Origin: Companilactobacillus nodensis DSM 19682 = JCM 14932 = NBRC 107160
GTDB lineage: Bacteria > Bacillota > Bacilli > Lactobacillales > Lactobacillaceae
Length of the DNA stretch: 64,000 nt
Assembly: GCF_000615905.1 (NCBI RefSeq)
Contig: NZ_BAMN01000002.1
Coordinates: 124,001-188,000, forward strand
Direction of reading: 5' to 3'
A program made the translations under genes and the position numbers. Positions 36,204-44,390 of the stretch are shown in pieces (within the stretch, counting starts at the first letter, position 1; each line of letters begins with the position of its first letter). The notes beneath the pieces are model-generated. The model saw only the letters and a program-made list of their open reading frames with translations. It made no database searches and was not told the origin of the DNA.

Positions 36204-36545
36204 ATGTGGGATACAGTGCAAACAGTCAAAAATATTTACAGAATAGAATATATTCTCCTAATTGTAATTCTTTCTCTTTTTTATGTTGAAATCAAAGGAG
36301 ATTGGTATTTCTTCTTTGGCGTATTTTTTGTATTTGATGTTGGAGCTATTGGATACTTATTTTCGAAGAAAATAGGCAATATATTTTATAATTTGGGACA
36401 TACACTGATTATTCCGCTGTTATTATTCATTCTATGCCAATTAAATTTAATTGTTGTAAGTAAGTGGATTCTAGGCTTTTCTATCATTTGGCTCATCCAT
36501 ATTTTTTTCGATAGACTGTTAGGTTGGGGGTTAATGCCCAGATAA
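36204..36545 (+). CDS. DUF4260-like membrane protein
   Basis: The roughly 113-residue protein has four membrane segments (YILLIVILSLFYV, FFFGVFFVFDVGAIGYLF, TLIIPLLLFILC, WILGFSIIWLIHIFF) and ends in HIFFDRLLGWGL, the DUF4260 signature. The function is unknown. It is 42 nt after the hydrolase gene, probably in the same transcript. The start is uncertain because no clear ribosome binding site is seen. The 270 nt that follow hold no supported gene. Confidence 0.65.
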   Translation: MWDTVQTVKNIYRIEYILLIVILSLFYVEIKGDWYFFFGVFFVFDVGAIGYLFSKKIGNIFYNLGHTLIIPLLLFILCQLNLIVVSKWILGFSIIWLIHIFFDRLLGWGLMPR

Positions 36546-36816
36546 TTCTATTTGTTAGCAATATGAAAATTATGGGAGTTGTGACAGGAGTCGGATAGTT
36601 TCTGAGCACGATTAAGATAAATTGTTCGGTTAAATAGAGCGAGTAGTACCCAAAATTTATTTTTGGCACTACTTCATAATTTATCATACTGATAATTAGG
36701 TTTGCTACAAAAAGAATATGAAATAAGCCTATTGGTTTATGATTAACGCTGAAAGAATAACAACTAGTAATTTGCTATAATGGTTTATGAGTAAATTTTG
36801 AAAGGCGGGTTTTAGT

Positions 36817-38343
36817 TTGATTGAAATTTCAGATAAGATTACTGAATTAAAGAAAAAGATTGAACGGAATAATGAAAAGTTTTATTTATCTTTAACCCGT
36901 GAAGAACAGAAAAAAATTGGACAGTTTACTACACCAATACCAGTTGCAGATTTTATTGCAGAACGATTGATAAAAAATAGTAAAAAACTGGGATCAAAAA
37001 TTTCAATTCTTGATCCAGGAGCAGGTACAGGGGTTTTAGGGTTAGCATTGGTTGAAAAACTATTTGATCTGCAACAAAATAAAATGATCAGATTGGTAAC
37101 TTTTGAAAATGATCCTGTGGCTGGCAAAGTTTTGAGTGAAAATCTACGTTTAGCTAGAGATTATGCTACTAATTGTAATATAGATTTTGATTTTGAAATA
37201 AACTCATATGATTATATTCTTGGTAATGATAGAGTTGCCATAAATGATTTATATATAGATGAAGCTAGCTATGACTTTGTTATAGCTAATCCGCCATATA
37301 AAAAGTTGCGTAAAAATAGTCCTGAAGCAGAATTAATGGATTTTGTTGTTCATGGAGCACCAAATGCTTACGGTTTTTTTTGGGCAAAATCGACTATAGA
37401 ACTAAAAAAAGGTGCAATTAGTGGATTTATTATGCCACGATCATGGATGAGTGGTGCATATTTTGCTAGATTACGTCATTTTATGTTTAAATTGGGTAGC
37501 TTATGTGAAATACATTCTTTTGATGAACGAAAAAATGCTTTTGGCTCAACAAATGTGTTACAAGAGCTCGTTATTGTTTTGTTTAAAAAACAAAATATTG
37601 ATAAAATTAAGTATTTTTATCATAATAATATTAATGATTTGACAGAAAGTGCGGGGATTTTTACAGCAACTAATTTGGCTATTGTGGGAGATGAACAGCG
37701 AGTTTATAATATTGCAACTGAGCGTGATAGGAAAAGTTTATTATGGACCAATCAGTTTTCAACTATATTTCAAGATGCTGGACTGAAAATGCGTACCGGA
37801 CTGACCGTTTCATTTAGGAACCGCGCTTTATTACGGGATAAGTTAGAAGACAATGCTGTTCCTATTTTCTACAGTGATAATTTTAAAGATAGATTGGTTT
37901 ATATGGATAGTAGCAATAGTCATTATCTTCTGACCAATCATAAAGGACTATTGCAGACCAATCAGGATTATATATTTGTTAAGCGCTTTTCTACCAAAGA
38001 GGAACACAGACGTGTTCAAGTAGCGTATTTTGAATCAGATTGTTTTAAATCATATCGCTCGATTAGTACAGATAATAAGCTAAATTTTGTTACTGCGGAC
38101 GACCAGCAAGTCTTACTTGGAGCGTTTATCATGTTAGCTTCAACCCAATTTGATAGATATTATCGTTTGATTAGCGGTAACACGCAAGTTAATTCAACTG
38201 AGATAAATACGATGAAGTTTCCTAACAAATATCAATTAATCAGATTAATAATGGAAAAGAGTGTTACTGAGATTCTAAATTTAAAGCAAGATCAAATAGA
38301 TTCGCTAGTGGAACAATTTTTTCCGGGAGGATTAAATGAGTAA
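36817..38343 (+). CDS. Type II DNA adenine methyltransferase (BsuBI/PstI-type)
   Basis: The 508-residue enzyme has the AdoMet motif LDPGAGTGVLGLALVEKL near residue 65 and catalytic motif IV FVIANPPYKKLR near residue 160, typical of N6-adenine methyltransferases of the BsuBI/PstI and Eco57I group. GQFTTPIPVADFIAERL is the usual segment before motif I. A C-terminal target recognition region follows. The start is TTG with AAAGGCGGG upstream. It overlaps its endonuclease partner by 8 nt. The partner family predicts CTGCAG as the target. Its A+T content is visibly higher than that of the transfer genes. Confidence 0.85.
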   Translation: MIEISDKITELKKKIERNNEKFYLSLTREEQKKIGQFTTPIPVADFIAERLIKNSKKLGSKISILDPGAGTGVLGLALVEKLFDLQQNKMIRLVTFENDPVAGKVLSENLRLARDYATNCNIDFDFEINSYDYILGNDRVAINDLYIDEASYDFVIANPPYKKLRKNSPEAELMDFVVHGAPNAYGFFWAKSTIELKKGAISGFIMPRSWMSGAYFARLRHFMFKLGSLCEIHSFDERKNAFGSTNVLQELVIVLFKKQNIDKIKYFYHNNINDLTESAGIFTATNLAIVGDEQRVYNIATERDRKSLLWTNQFSTIFQDAGLKMRTGLTVSFRNRALLRDKLEDNAVPIFYSDNFKDRLVYMDSSNSHYLLTNHKGLLQTNQDYIFVKRFSTKEEHRRVQVAYFESDCFKSYRSISTDNKLNFVTADDQQVLLGAFIMLASTQFDRYYRLISGNTQVNSTEINTMKFPNKYQLIRLIMEKSVTEILNLKQDQIDSLVEQFFPGGLNE

Positions 38344-39256
38344 AATCGAAGATGCAGTACAAATCTTAAAAGATGTTGAGTTTAGTACTAATATAAGTAC
38401 TAAGAGTATGGCAGCACGTTTTATTTTAGCGGCGACTCGTATGCAACCAGATGGTGATTGGCAACTAGCATCTAATGAATGGATTAGAATTCATGATGCT
38501 TTAGTTTTTCTAAATAAATATTATGGTTTTTCATTTAAAGAAAATACACGAGAATCCTTACGAAAAAGTGGTCCAAAACTTATGGAATCTGTAGGATTAG
38601 CTGAATATAAAAATATGTTGGCAACTAACTCTGGAAAATTCAGTTGGCGATTAAGCAGTGATTTTTTTGAAGTCATTAAATCTTTTGGAACAGATCAATA
38701 CGAAAATAGAATAAAGGTTTTTAAAAATGAACATGGTACTCGTGTACAATTAATAAGAGACGCTCGACAGAAAACTATGCTTAATATTAAATTTGATGAT
38801 CATAGATTTCAATTAACGCCCGGAAAACATAATGAACTACACAAAGCAATACTTGAAAAGTTTGCCCCTATTTTTGCACCCAATGCAGAGCTATTGTATG
38901 TAGGAGATACTGCAAAGAAAGACTTGCTGTTTCAGCATGACAAAATAACTGAGTTAGGCTTTCCGATGAATATGCATGACGTTATTCCCGACATAATATT
39001 ATATGATTCTCAGCGTGAATGGATGTTCCTAATAGAGGCGGTTAGTACAGTCGGTCCCATGTCGTTTGAAAGAGTAAAACGTATTAAGGATGAGTATACA
39101 GGAAAAGCTGGATTGGTGTTTGTAACTGCTTTTCGTGATTGGAAAACATATAGAAAATTTGTTGGAAAAATTGCTTGGGAAACTGAAATATGGATATCTG
39201 ATTTTCCAGACCATATGATTCATATGAATGGTGATCGTTTTATGGGACCATATTGA
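38336..39256 (+). CDS. BsuBI/PstI-family restriction endonuclease
   Basis: The 306-residue protein has the BsuBI/PstI layout: an N-terminal helical domain (residues 1-130) and a C-terminal nuclease domain with LLYVGDTAKKDLLF, DIILYDSQREWMFLIEAVST and GPMSFERVKRI. The known members cut CTGCAG. It starts after GGGAGGATTAA inside the methyltransferase gene. A plus-strand terminator follows. The pair occupies the place where tet(M) lies in Tn916. Confidence 0.85.
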   Translation: MSKIEDAVQILKDVEFSTNISTKSMAARFILAATRMQPDGDWQLASNEWIRIHDALVFLNKYYGFSFKENTRESLRKSGPKLMESVGLAEYKNMLATNSGKFSWRLSSDFFEVIKSFGTDQYENRIKVFKNEHGTRVQLIRDARQKTMLNIKFDDHRFQLTPGKHNELHKAILEKFAPIFAPNAELLYVGDTAKKDLLFQHDKITELGFPMNMHDVIPDIILYDSQREWMFLIEAVSTVGPMSFERVKRIKDEYTGKAGLVFVTAFRDWKTYRKFVGKIAWETEIWISDFPDHMIHMNGDRFMGPY

Positions 39257-39414
39257 TTAAAGTTTGGGAATTTATCTAGGATAATTATATATTATGAGCC
39301 TTAAATATTTAAAAAGAAAACTTAGGTCTGATAGTTTTACCAGATAACGGAATGTATTTGTTCAGAATCGTTGAAAACTCAATATTCTTATTAGTTATCA
39401 AAAACTTATGTATT

Positions 39415-39443
39415 CACGACATTCAAATGAGTGTCGTGTTTTT
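39415..39443 (+). terminator. Terminator of the restriction-modification genes
   Basis: CACGACA (39415-39421) pairs with TGTCGTG (39432-39438), followed by TTTTT. It faces the end of the opposite tcpC gene. Confidence 0.8.
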
Positions 39444-39447
39444 GTGC

Positions 39448-40722
39448 CTATAAACCAGACTTAATGGTCCAGTTTGTACCTGTCTTTTCTAAAACAAGAG
39501 AGTACTGCGAATACTGGATCATATTGGTCTCACTATCAAGAAACTTAACGGTAACGTCAACTTGAATATTGTCACCTTGACGATGGAAGGTTGGATTGAC
39601 TAATTCCGCAAAACGGTAGTCTTTATTTAATGGCTTTGTACCGCCATCAACATAATATTTCAATTCATTGGTGGTGCCGCTTGGATAAAGGGTGAAGAAA
39701 GTGGTTAGAAACTTAGTGATGCTGCTAGTGGTTTCGGCATCAATTGAACTATCCGTTTGGAGCTGTTTTTCAGTTGCTTTAGCTTTAGTCGGAGCTGCCG
39801 CAATTGTTGGATTAGTCACGATCACCATGTCACCATCTTTATTCTTCATAACATTCAATGAATAGGTGGACTCGATTGCTTTTGCGGCACCTTCTTTTTG
39901 ACTATTTTTGATCTGTTGACTAACCGTGAATAAGACTTTGTTGACCTGATTCTTCTTAGCCTCAACTTTCCAAATCTGAATATCAGACACGGTGGAAGTG
40001 GTCGGAATATCTGAACGAAGCGCATCAGCGTTCAAAGTCACCAGACCATTTAGCATGAATTTACCAAGATTCTTTTGGCGCGTTTCTAATTTTTCATGGT
40101 TGGGTTCCCAAGTATAGTAAACCTTAGCAAAATCGGTGACGAATGCTTCGATCGCGTTGGTATCGGTCAACTTAATTTTCACCACTTCACGTTCATGCAC
40201 CGTATGTTTATTGATGGCGGTGAAATTCTTATAGACGCCAAAGCTAACACTGGCGATCAATATCAACCAACAGAACCAAGTCGTTTTTCGCCGGATACCA
40301 ACGCGAGGTTGCTTTAACTTGCGGGGCTTTTTTTCTTTCACCGATTTTGGTTGGCGCTTTGGTGGTCGTTGTCGTTTAACTTTTTTACGTGGACGTTTGG
40401 GACGGGCTTTCTTATGTGAAGCGACTTGATGTTTGGCTGGACGTTCGTTGTATTCATACCGTGGGTCGCGTTCAGTTTCTCGATCATAGGATGGCTGTGG
40501 TTGACGTTGTTGTTCAAAGTCACGGGGTGGGTAACGCTCATCGCGATAATCATTCGGTGGTCGGCGATAGTTGCGGTCGTCCCGTTCCTGTATTCGCTGC
40601 GGTGGTCGCTCCTCATAATCTTCATGATACTGTGGTCGCGGGCGTTCCGCATAGCGATGATCACGGGAATCTTCGTAGTCATCGTACTCATAGTCGTAGT
40701 CTTCATAATCTTGACGGGCCAT
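39448..40722 (-). CDS. tcpC: Conjugation protein TcpC/Orf13-like
   Basis: The 424-residue bitopic membrane protein is a VirB8-like part of the transfer channel. Residues 1-100 are very rich in Asp, Arg, Tyr and Pro; residues 100-150 are Lys/Arg/Pro-rich. One membrane span (TTWFCWLILIASVSFGVYKN) follows, then two NTF2-like extracellular domains, the TcpC plan. The long charged N-terminus is unusual, as Tn916 Orf13 is shorter. The start follows AAGGAGGAACACGAC. It is the last transfer gene of the leftward operon. Confidence 0.82.
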   Translation of the reverse strand: MARQDYEDYDYEYDDYEDSRDHRYAERPRPQYHEDYEERPPQRIQERDDRNYRRPPNDYRDERYPPRDFEQQRQPQPSYDRETERDPRYEYNERPAKHQVASHKKARPKRPRKKVKRQRPPKRQPKSVKEKKPRKLKQPRVGIRRKTTWFCWLILIASVSFGVYKNFTAINKHTVHEREVVKIKLTDTNAIEAFVTDFAKVYYTWEPNHEKLETRQKNLGKFMLNGLVTLNADALRSDIPTTSTVSDIQIWKVEAKKNQVNKVLFTVSQQIKNSQKEGAAKAIESTYSLNVMKNKDGDMVIVTNPTIAAAPTKAKATEKQLQTDSSIDAETTSSITKFLTTFFTLYPSGTTNELKYYVDGGTKPLNKDYRFAELVNPTFHRQGDNIQVDVTVKFLDSETNMIQYSQYSLVLEKTGTNWTIKSGL

Positions 40723-40748
40723 GTCGTGTTCCTCCTTGTGGATCAGAT

Positions 40749-41387
40749 TTACCATTTAAGCTTAGTGGCGAGATTAGCCACACTATTTTGTTGCAAGATG
40801 GCAAGGTGATTATTTTTTTGATTGTTGTGGTCCAATTCATAACACTGATAAAATTCAGGATAGTCATTGCGAAAACGGTCAAATAACTGGCGTAGGCGAA
40901 CCTGGGTGTAGCCACGATAGTCTAGTTCACTGTAGATGTCGTATTTGTCATCGCTGGTGAAAAATTCTTCGGCAAGGTGTAATTCTCGATCCAAAATGTA
41001 TTGGCGGTCGGCTTCACGAAACTTAGTGTTGCCTAACCAATCCTTGACATTTTGTTCATGTTCCAAAGCTAGGCGAAACTCACGGCGTTTACCATATTCA
41101 AATTGCGGTAATTCAGCGACAAAGTAATCAATTGTTTTGACCAAGTCATCAACGTTAGGTTCATGTTGTTCAAAAAACTTGATGCGTTCCCATTCAGCCG
41201 AAGCGTGATCGAGTTGTTTGTTACGCAACAGGCGATTGTCGCCGTAGTTCAAATCGATCCGACTTTCCACTAAGGTGTGGTCGATGGCATTGGTCAACAG
41301 ATCCATCCAGTGATCATAGCTAAAGCCATCTTCATTTAAGCTAGTCAGGGAAATCACCTCATTTCTTGATCCGGCCAGCCCCGACAA
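40749..41387 (-). CDS. Hypothetical ICE protein between cwlT and tcpC
   Basis: I do not recognise the family. The protein is up to 212 residues, soluble, rich in charged residues and aromatic residues, with no signal or membrane segment. The start is uncertain: the 5' part overlaps the cwlT end by 29 nt, and GAGGTGA at about 41354-41360 suggests a non-ATG start at 41348 (CTG) or nearby. Its place in the transfer operon suggests an accessory transfer or regulatory role. Confidence 0.6.
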   Translation of the reverse strand: MSGLAGSRNEVISLTSLNEDGFSYDHWMDLLTNAIDHTLVESRIDLNYGDNRLLRNKQLDHASAEWERIKFFEQHEPNVDDLVKTIDYFVAELPQFEYGKRREFRLALEHEQNVKDWLGNTKFREADRQYILDRELHLAEEFFTSDDKYDIYSELDYRGYTQVRLRQLFDRFRNDYPEFYQCYELDHNNQKNNHLAILQQNSVANLATKLKW

Positions 41388-42354
41388 GATGGGCTTGCCA
41401 GTAGGCTGTATTTAGATTCGCGTAACCAAGTGGATCGCCGGCATTGTACATACGCATATTACCAACATAAATGCCAACGTGGGTAATGTAATCGGAAGTG
41501 GCGTAAGTGCCTTTGAAAAAGACTAAGTCACCAGCTTTCGCGCTTTTCATACTGATGTGTTGCGTTGCGTCATATTGCGCCTGGGCGGTACGCGGAAGTT
41601 TAATGCCAGCTTTGGCATAGGCCCAACTGGTTAGCCCAGAACAATCAAACCCGGTGGTTGGGGTAGAACCACCAAAAACGTAGGGCGTGCCTTGATATTT
41701 AAGGGCTTCGGTCATAATGGCTTTAACCGTTTTATCACTGAAATTAACTACAGTTGGGTTAAGATATTGACTGACTAAACTCACATAGAACATATTGCCA
41801 TAGGCGTAGCGCCAGCCTTCATCTGAAACTGGATTGGTGTAAGTGACTTTTTTACCGCCAGCTTTTTCTTTGGCGAAATCACTGGCTGTTTGGAGCGAAT
41901 ATTTCTTGCCATGAGTAGCCACATAATTAATAAAGGCACCACCAAAGTTGTAACTTTGAATGGCCGCATTTAAATCGGTTTTGGTTGCTTTCATGGATTT
42001 GATCAAACTGGCAAAGTATTTCACGCCTTGTTTGATCGAAGCGTCTGGCGATAAACTACCAGGCGCTTGACCCAGCGATTCGCTAGATTGCATCACATCG
42101 CTGCCTTTACCGCCAGATTCAACTTGCATAATCGCAAGGATCACCGTTACTTGATCAGGAATACCAAACTCCTTACAATACTTTTCAACGGTACTTTTGT
42201 ATTTGAGTACTTCAGCAGAAAGATTCATTGAATCAACGACTAAAGTGGTCGTATCACCGCTATCATCGTCATCAGCCGTCATTGCCACTGAAAAAAACAA
42301 CAAGCTAATGAGTATGATCGGTAAGACGGCTAAGGCTAACCATTTTTTAGTCAT
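41359..42354 (-). CDS. CwlT-like bifunctional peptidoglycan hydrolase (Orf14)
   Basis: The 331-residue protein opens the cell wall for the transfer channel. It has an N-terminal signal anchor (LALAVLPIILISLLFFSVA), a lysozyme-like domain with AIMQVESGGKGSDVMQSSES near residue 75, and an NlpC/P60 peptidase with TTGFDCSGLTSWAYAKAG (Cys near residue 240) and THVGIYVGNMRMYNAG (His). This is the CwlT/Orf14 architecture. It overlaps the upstream gene by 4 nt. Confidence 0.92.
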   Translation of the reverse strand: MTKKWLALAVLPIILISLLFFSVAMTADDDDSGDTTTLVVDSMNLSAEVLKYKSTVEKYCKEFGIPDQVTVILAIMQVESGGKGSDVMQSSESLGQAPGSLSPDASIKQGVKYFASLIKSMKATKTDLNAAIQSYNFGGAFINYVATHGKKYSLQTASDFAKEKAGGKKVTYTNPVSDEGWRYAYGNMFYVSLVSQYLNPTVVNFSDKTVKAIMTEALKYQGTPYVFGGSTPTTGFDCSGLTSWAYAKAGIKLPRTAQAQYDATQHISMKSAKAGDLVFFKGTYATSDYITHVGIYVGNMRMYNAGDPLGYANLNTAYWQAHLVGAGRIKK

Positions 42355-44390
42355 TTGTGCTTTGGTCGCGGCTTGGTCGGTAATTTTCGGCGCATGGCGT
42401 TTTGTGTAACAACGAAATTCAGTGGCTTGCCAGTCGTCGGTTTAAATTGCCGTTTTGTGCCAGCTTTAGGTTCTGTGCTGAACGATTGTCTTGTGCGCGG
42501 CGTTGGCGCTTTGGTTGGGTCTTTCGGATTGGCTAATTTAGTCGTACTTGGATCGCGTGGCTTTGGTTGCGTGACCGGTGAAACGGTCGGCTTTTTCTTG
42601 ATCGGATCAGAATTAGACGGTTGCCGTGGATTCTTTGATGGATTGACCACCAGTTTACGTCGTTGCATTTCTTCACGGTGTTTCTTTGCGGCCAGTTCGC
42701 GTTCTGATTGATTGTCTTGCCGTTGATTTTTCAAGCCATTTTTGAAATCACCAATGCCTTTTTTAGCTGTTTCTTTGCCTTGATGCAGGCCGTACTTAGT
42801 ATTGATGGGTAAATCCTTTAACCGTTCTTGAGTACGTTTGGCAGTTGCGGCCATTTTCTTTTTGGTGTCTAACGCGGCACCCACTTTTTTACCAGCACGA
42901 GTCATCTTACTACTGGTGGCATCGCGCTTATTTGGTTGAGGGCGTTTCGGTTTACCTTTACCGGTTGCGTCAGTACCGGTTTCAGGCTTTGGTTGTGGCC
43001 GTGGCTTTAAACCGCGGGCGAGCATACCACCCATTGCGGCATTACCCATGACTTGCCGGATCAAACGACTACCACTGCGGCGCAGACGACTGGCACCAGC
43101 TTGGGAGTCAGAACTTTTAAGTTGCATCATACCCATTAAATCGCCGAGCTTCATCCAGATACCGGCAAAGATGACGATTTGGAGAAAGGCAACTAGGAAG
43201 AATGGGGTGGTGGTCGATAGTCCATAGATCATGGTGGAAAGGCAGAAGGTCAACGTTAAGACGATGGTGATGCCAGCCCGCATCATGATCGTATTGAATA
43301 GTCGTAGTACCGCCGTTTTCATTAAGCCGTTAAAGCCTGGAATCATGGCTAAGAGACAACTGATCGGCAAGAAAATGGCGTAAATAATGAAAAGGATCTG
43401 ACTAAATAACATCATCGCCGTTAGAAAGAATACGAAGATGGTGATCGCGATATCAAAGATACTGACAAAGGTGGTCACACCTAAACGTTGAATCGTTTTG
43501 ACGGCGGATAGATTGTCGTTTTCTTTATTCTCAATTTCAGCTTTGACGATCTCTGTGCGGTCTTTACCTTTATTTTTGAATGGATCAGTTTTGACCAGCT
43601 TATTGACGCGGTCTTCACCAACGTCTTTAATATTGGAATCGCCAAATTGTAATAACGTCCACGGTTGCTTGACTTGAATGTTAAATAACGTTTCGCGGAT
43701 CGTATCAACACCGTTTTTTGAGGTGGATTGCTTATTTTGCATGATCATTTTAGAACCTATATTTAAAGCTGAGGTACTCATATCGGCGGAAAATTGGTTG
43801 ATCTTGCCAATATAATCGGGTGAGTAGGCAATAAAGCTGGCCGATAGAATAAAAATCACCACAAAATTGACTACCGCTGAGATTACTTTGGAAGATTCAC
43901 GTTTGACCAAGCCGGTATAGGCGACATACACGCCGAGCACTAACACCAGTAACAAAAGCATACCGGGATAAAAGCCATCAGAACTAAACCCGTTTTTAGA
44001 AACACCGGCGAGTAGCTGCATATTTTTGCCAATGGCATCAGTCGTATCTTTGATGAAGTCTAATGAATAAGCTTGTTGAATCAGGTAGCCAGTGGCGTAG
44101 GAAAGATAAACTGAGATCAACCACAGAAAGTTAGTGATGGCATAAACGGCGTACATCACCGACTTACCAATGCCATCACCCCAATTCCACGGCAACCAAT
44201 CCCATGATGAATCAACGAAATAATCTAGTTGATAGTTGTTGACCGGATATTTGGAAAATTCGTGTTTATTATTGACGGTTTCATCGACTAAGCCAGTTGC
44301 GTGGACGGTTTGGAGCGAAGTAGCACTCACTAGCACCACGACTAGTACAAGGCCAATCAGTAATAAAAGTCGTTTTTTACGGGGCGACAT
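42351..44390 (-). CDS. Orf15-like conjugation membrane protein
   Basis: The 679-residue protein is the polytopic (VirB6/TrbL-like) component of the transfer channel. It has a signal peptide (LLLLIGLVLVVVLVSA), about six to seven membrane segments between residues 70 and 425, and a long basic Lys/Arg/Pro/Thr-rich cytosolic tail (residues 430-679). ATG follows AGGTGAG and directly touches the VirB4 gene. The basic tail may bind DNA or the coupling protein (inference). Confidence 0.85.
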   Translation of the reverse strand: MSPRKKRLLLLIGLVLVVVLVSATSLQTVHATGLVDETVNNKHEFSKYPVNNYQLDYFVDSSWDWLPWNWGDGIGKSVMYAVYAITNFLWLISVYLSYATGYLIQQAYSLDFIKDTTDAIGKNMQLLAGVSKNGFSSDGFYPGMLLLLVLVLGVYVAYTGLVKRESSKVISAVVNFVVIFILSASFIAYSPDYIGKINQFSADMSTSALNIGSKMIMQNKQSTSKNGVDTIRETLFNIQVKQPWTLLQFGDSNIKDVGEDRVNKLVKTDPFKNKGKDRTEIVKAEIENKENDNLSAVKTIQRLGVTTFVSIFDIAITIFVFFLTAMMLFSQILFIIYAIFLPISCLLAMIPGFNGLMKTAVLRLFNTIMMRAGITIVLTLTFCLSTMIYGLSTTTPFFLVAFLQIVIFAGIWMKLGDLMGMMQLKSSDSQAGASRLRRSGSRLIRQVMGNAAMGGMLARGLKPRPQPKPETGTDATGKGKPKRPQPNKRDATSSKMTRAGKKVGAALDTKKKMAATAKRTQERLKDLPINTKYGLHQGKETAKKGIGDFKNGLKNQRQDNQSERELAAKKHREEMQRRKLVVNPSKNPRQPSNSDPIKKKPTVSPVTQPKPRDPSTTKLANPKDPTKAPTPRTRQSFSTEPKAGTKRQFKPTTGKPLNFVVTQNAMRRKLPTKPRPKHK

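Noticed and set aside
36493-36687. Minus-strand 64-codon frame after the DUF4260 gene
   Set aside because: It overlaps the end of the DUF4260 gene, has no ribosome binding site and no recognisable sequence.
40389-40886. Open plus-strand frame of 165 codons within the tcpC region
   Set aside because: It lies opposite the low-complexity Asp/Arg/Tyr coding part of tcpC; no ribosome site or family-like sequence is seen, so it is a shadow.
42355-42711. Open plus-strand frame of 118 codons
   Set aside because: It mirrors the repetitive Lys/Arg/Pro tail of the Orf15-like gene and has no own support.
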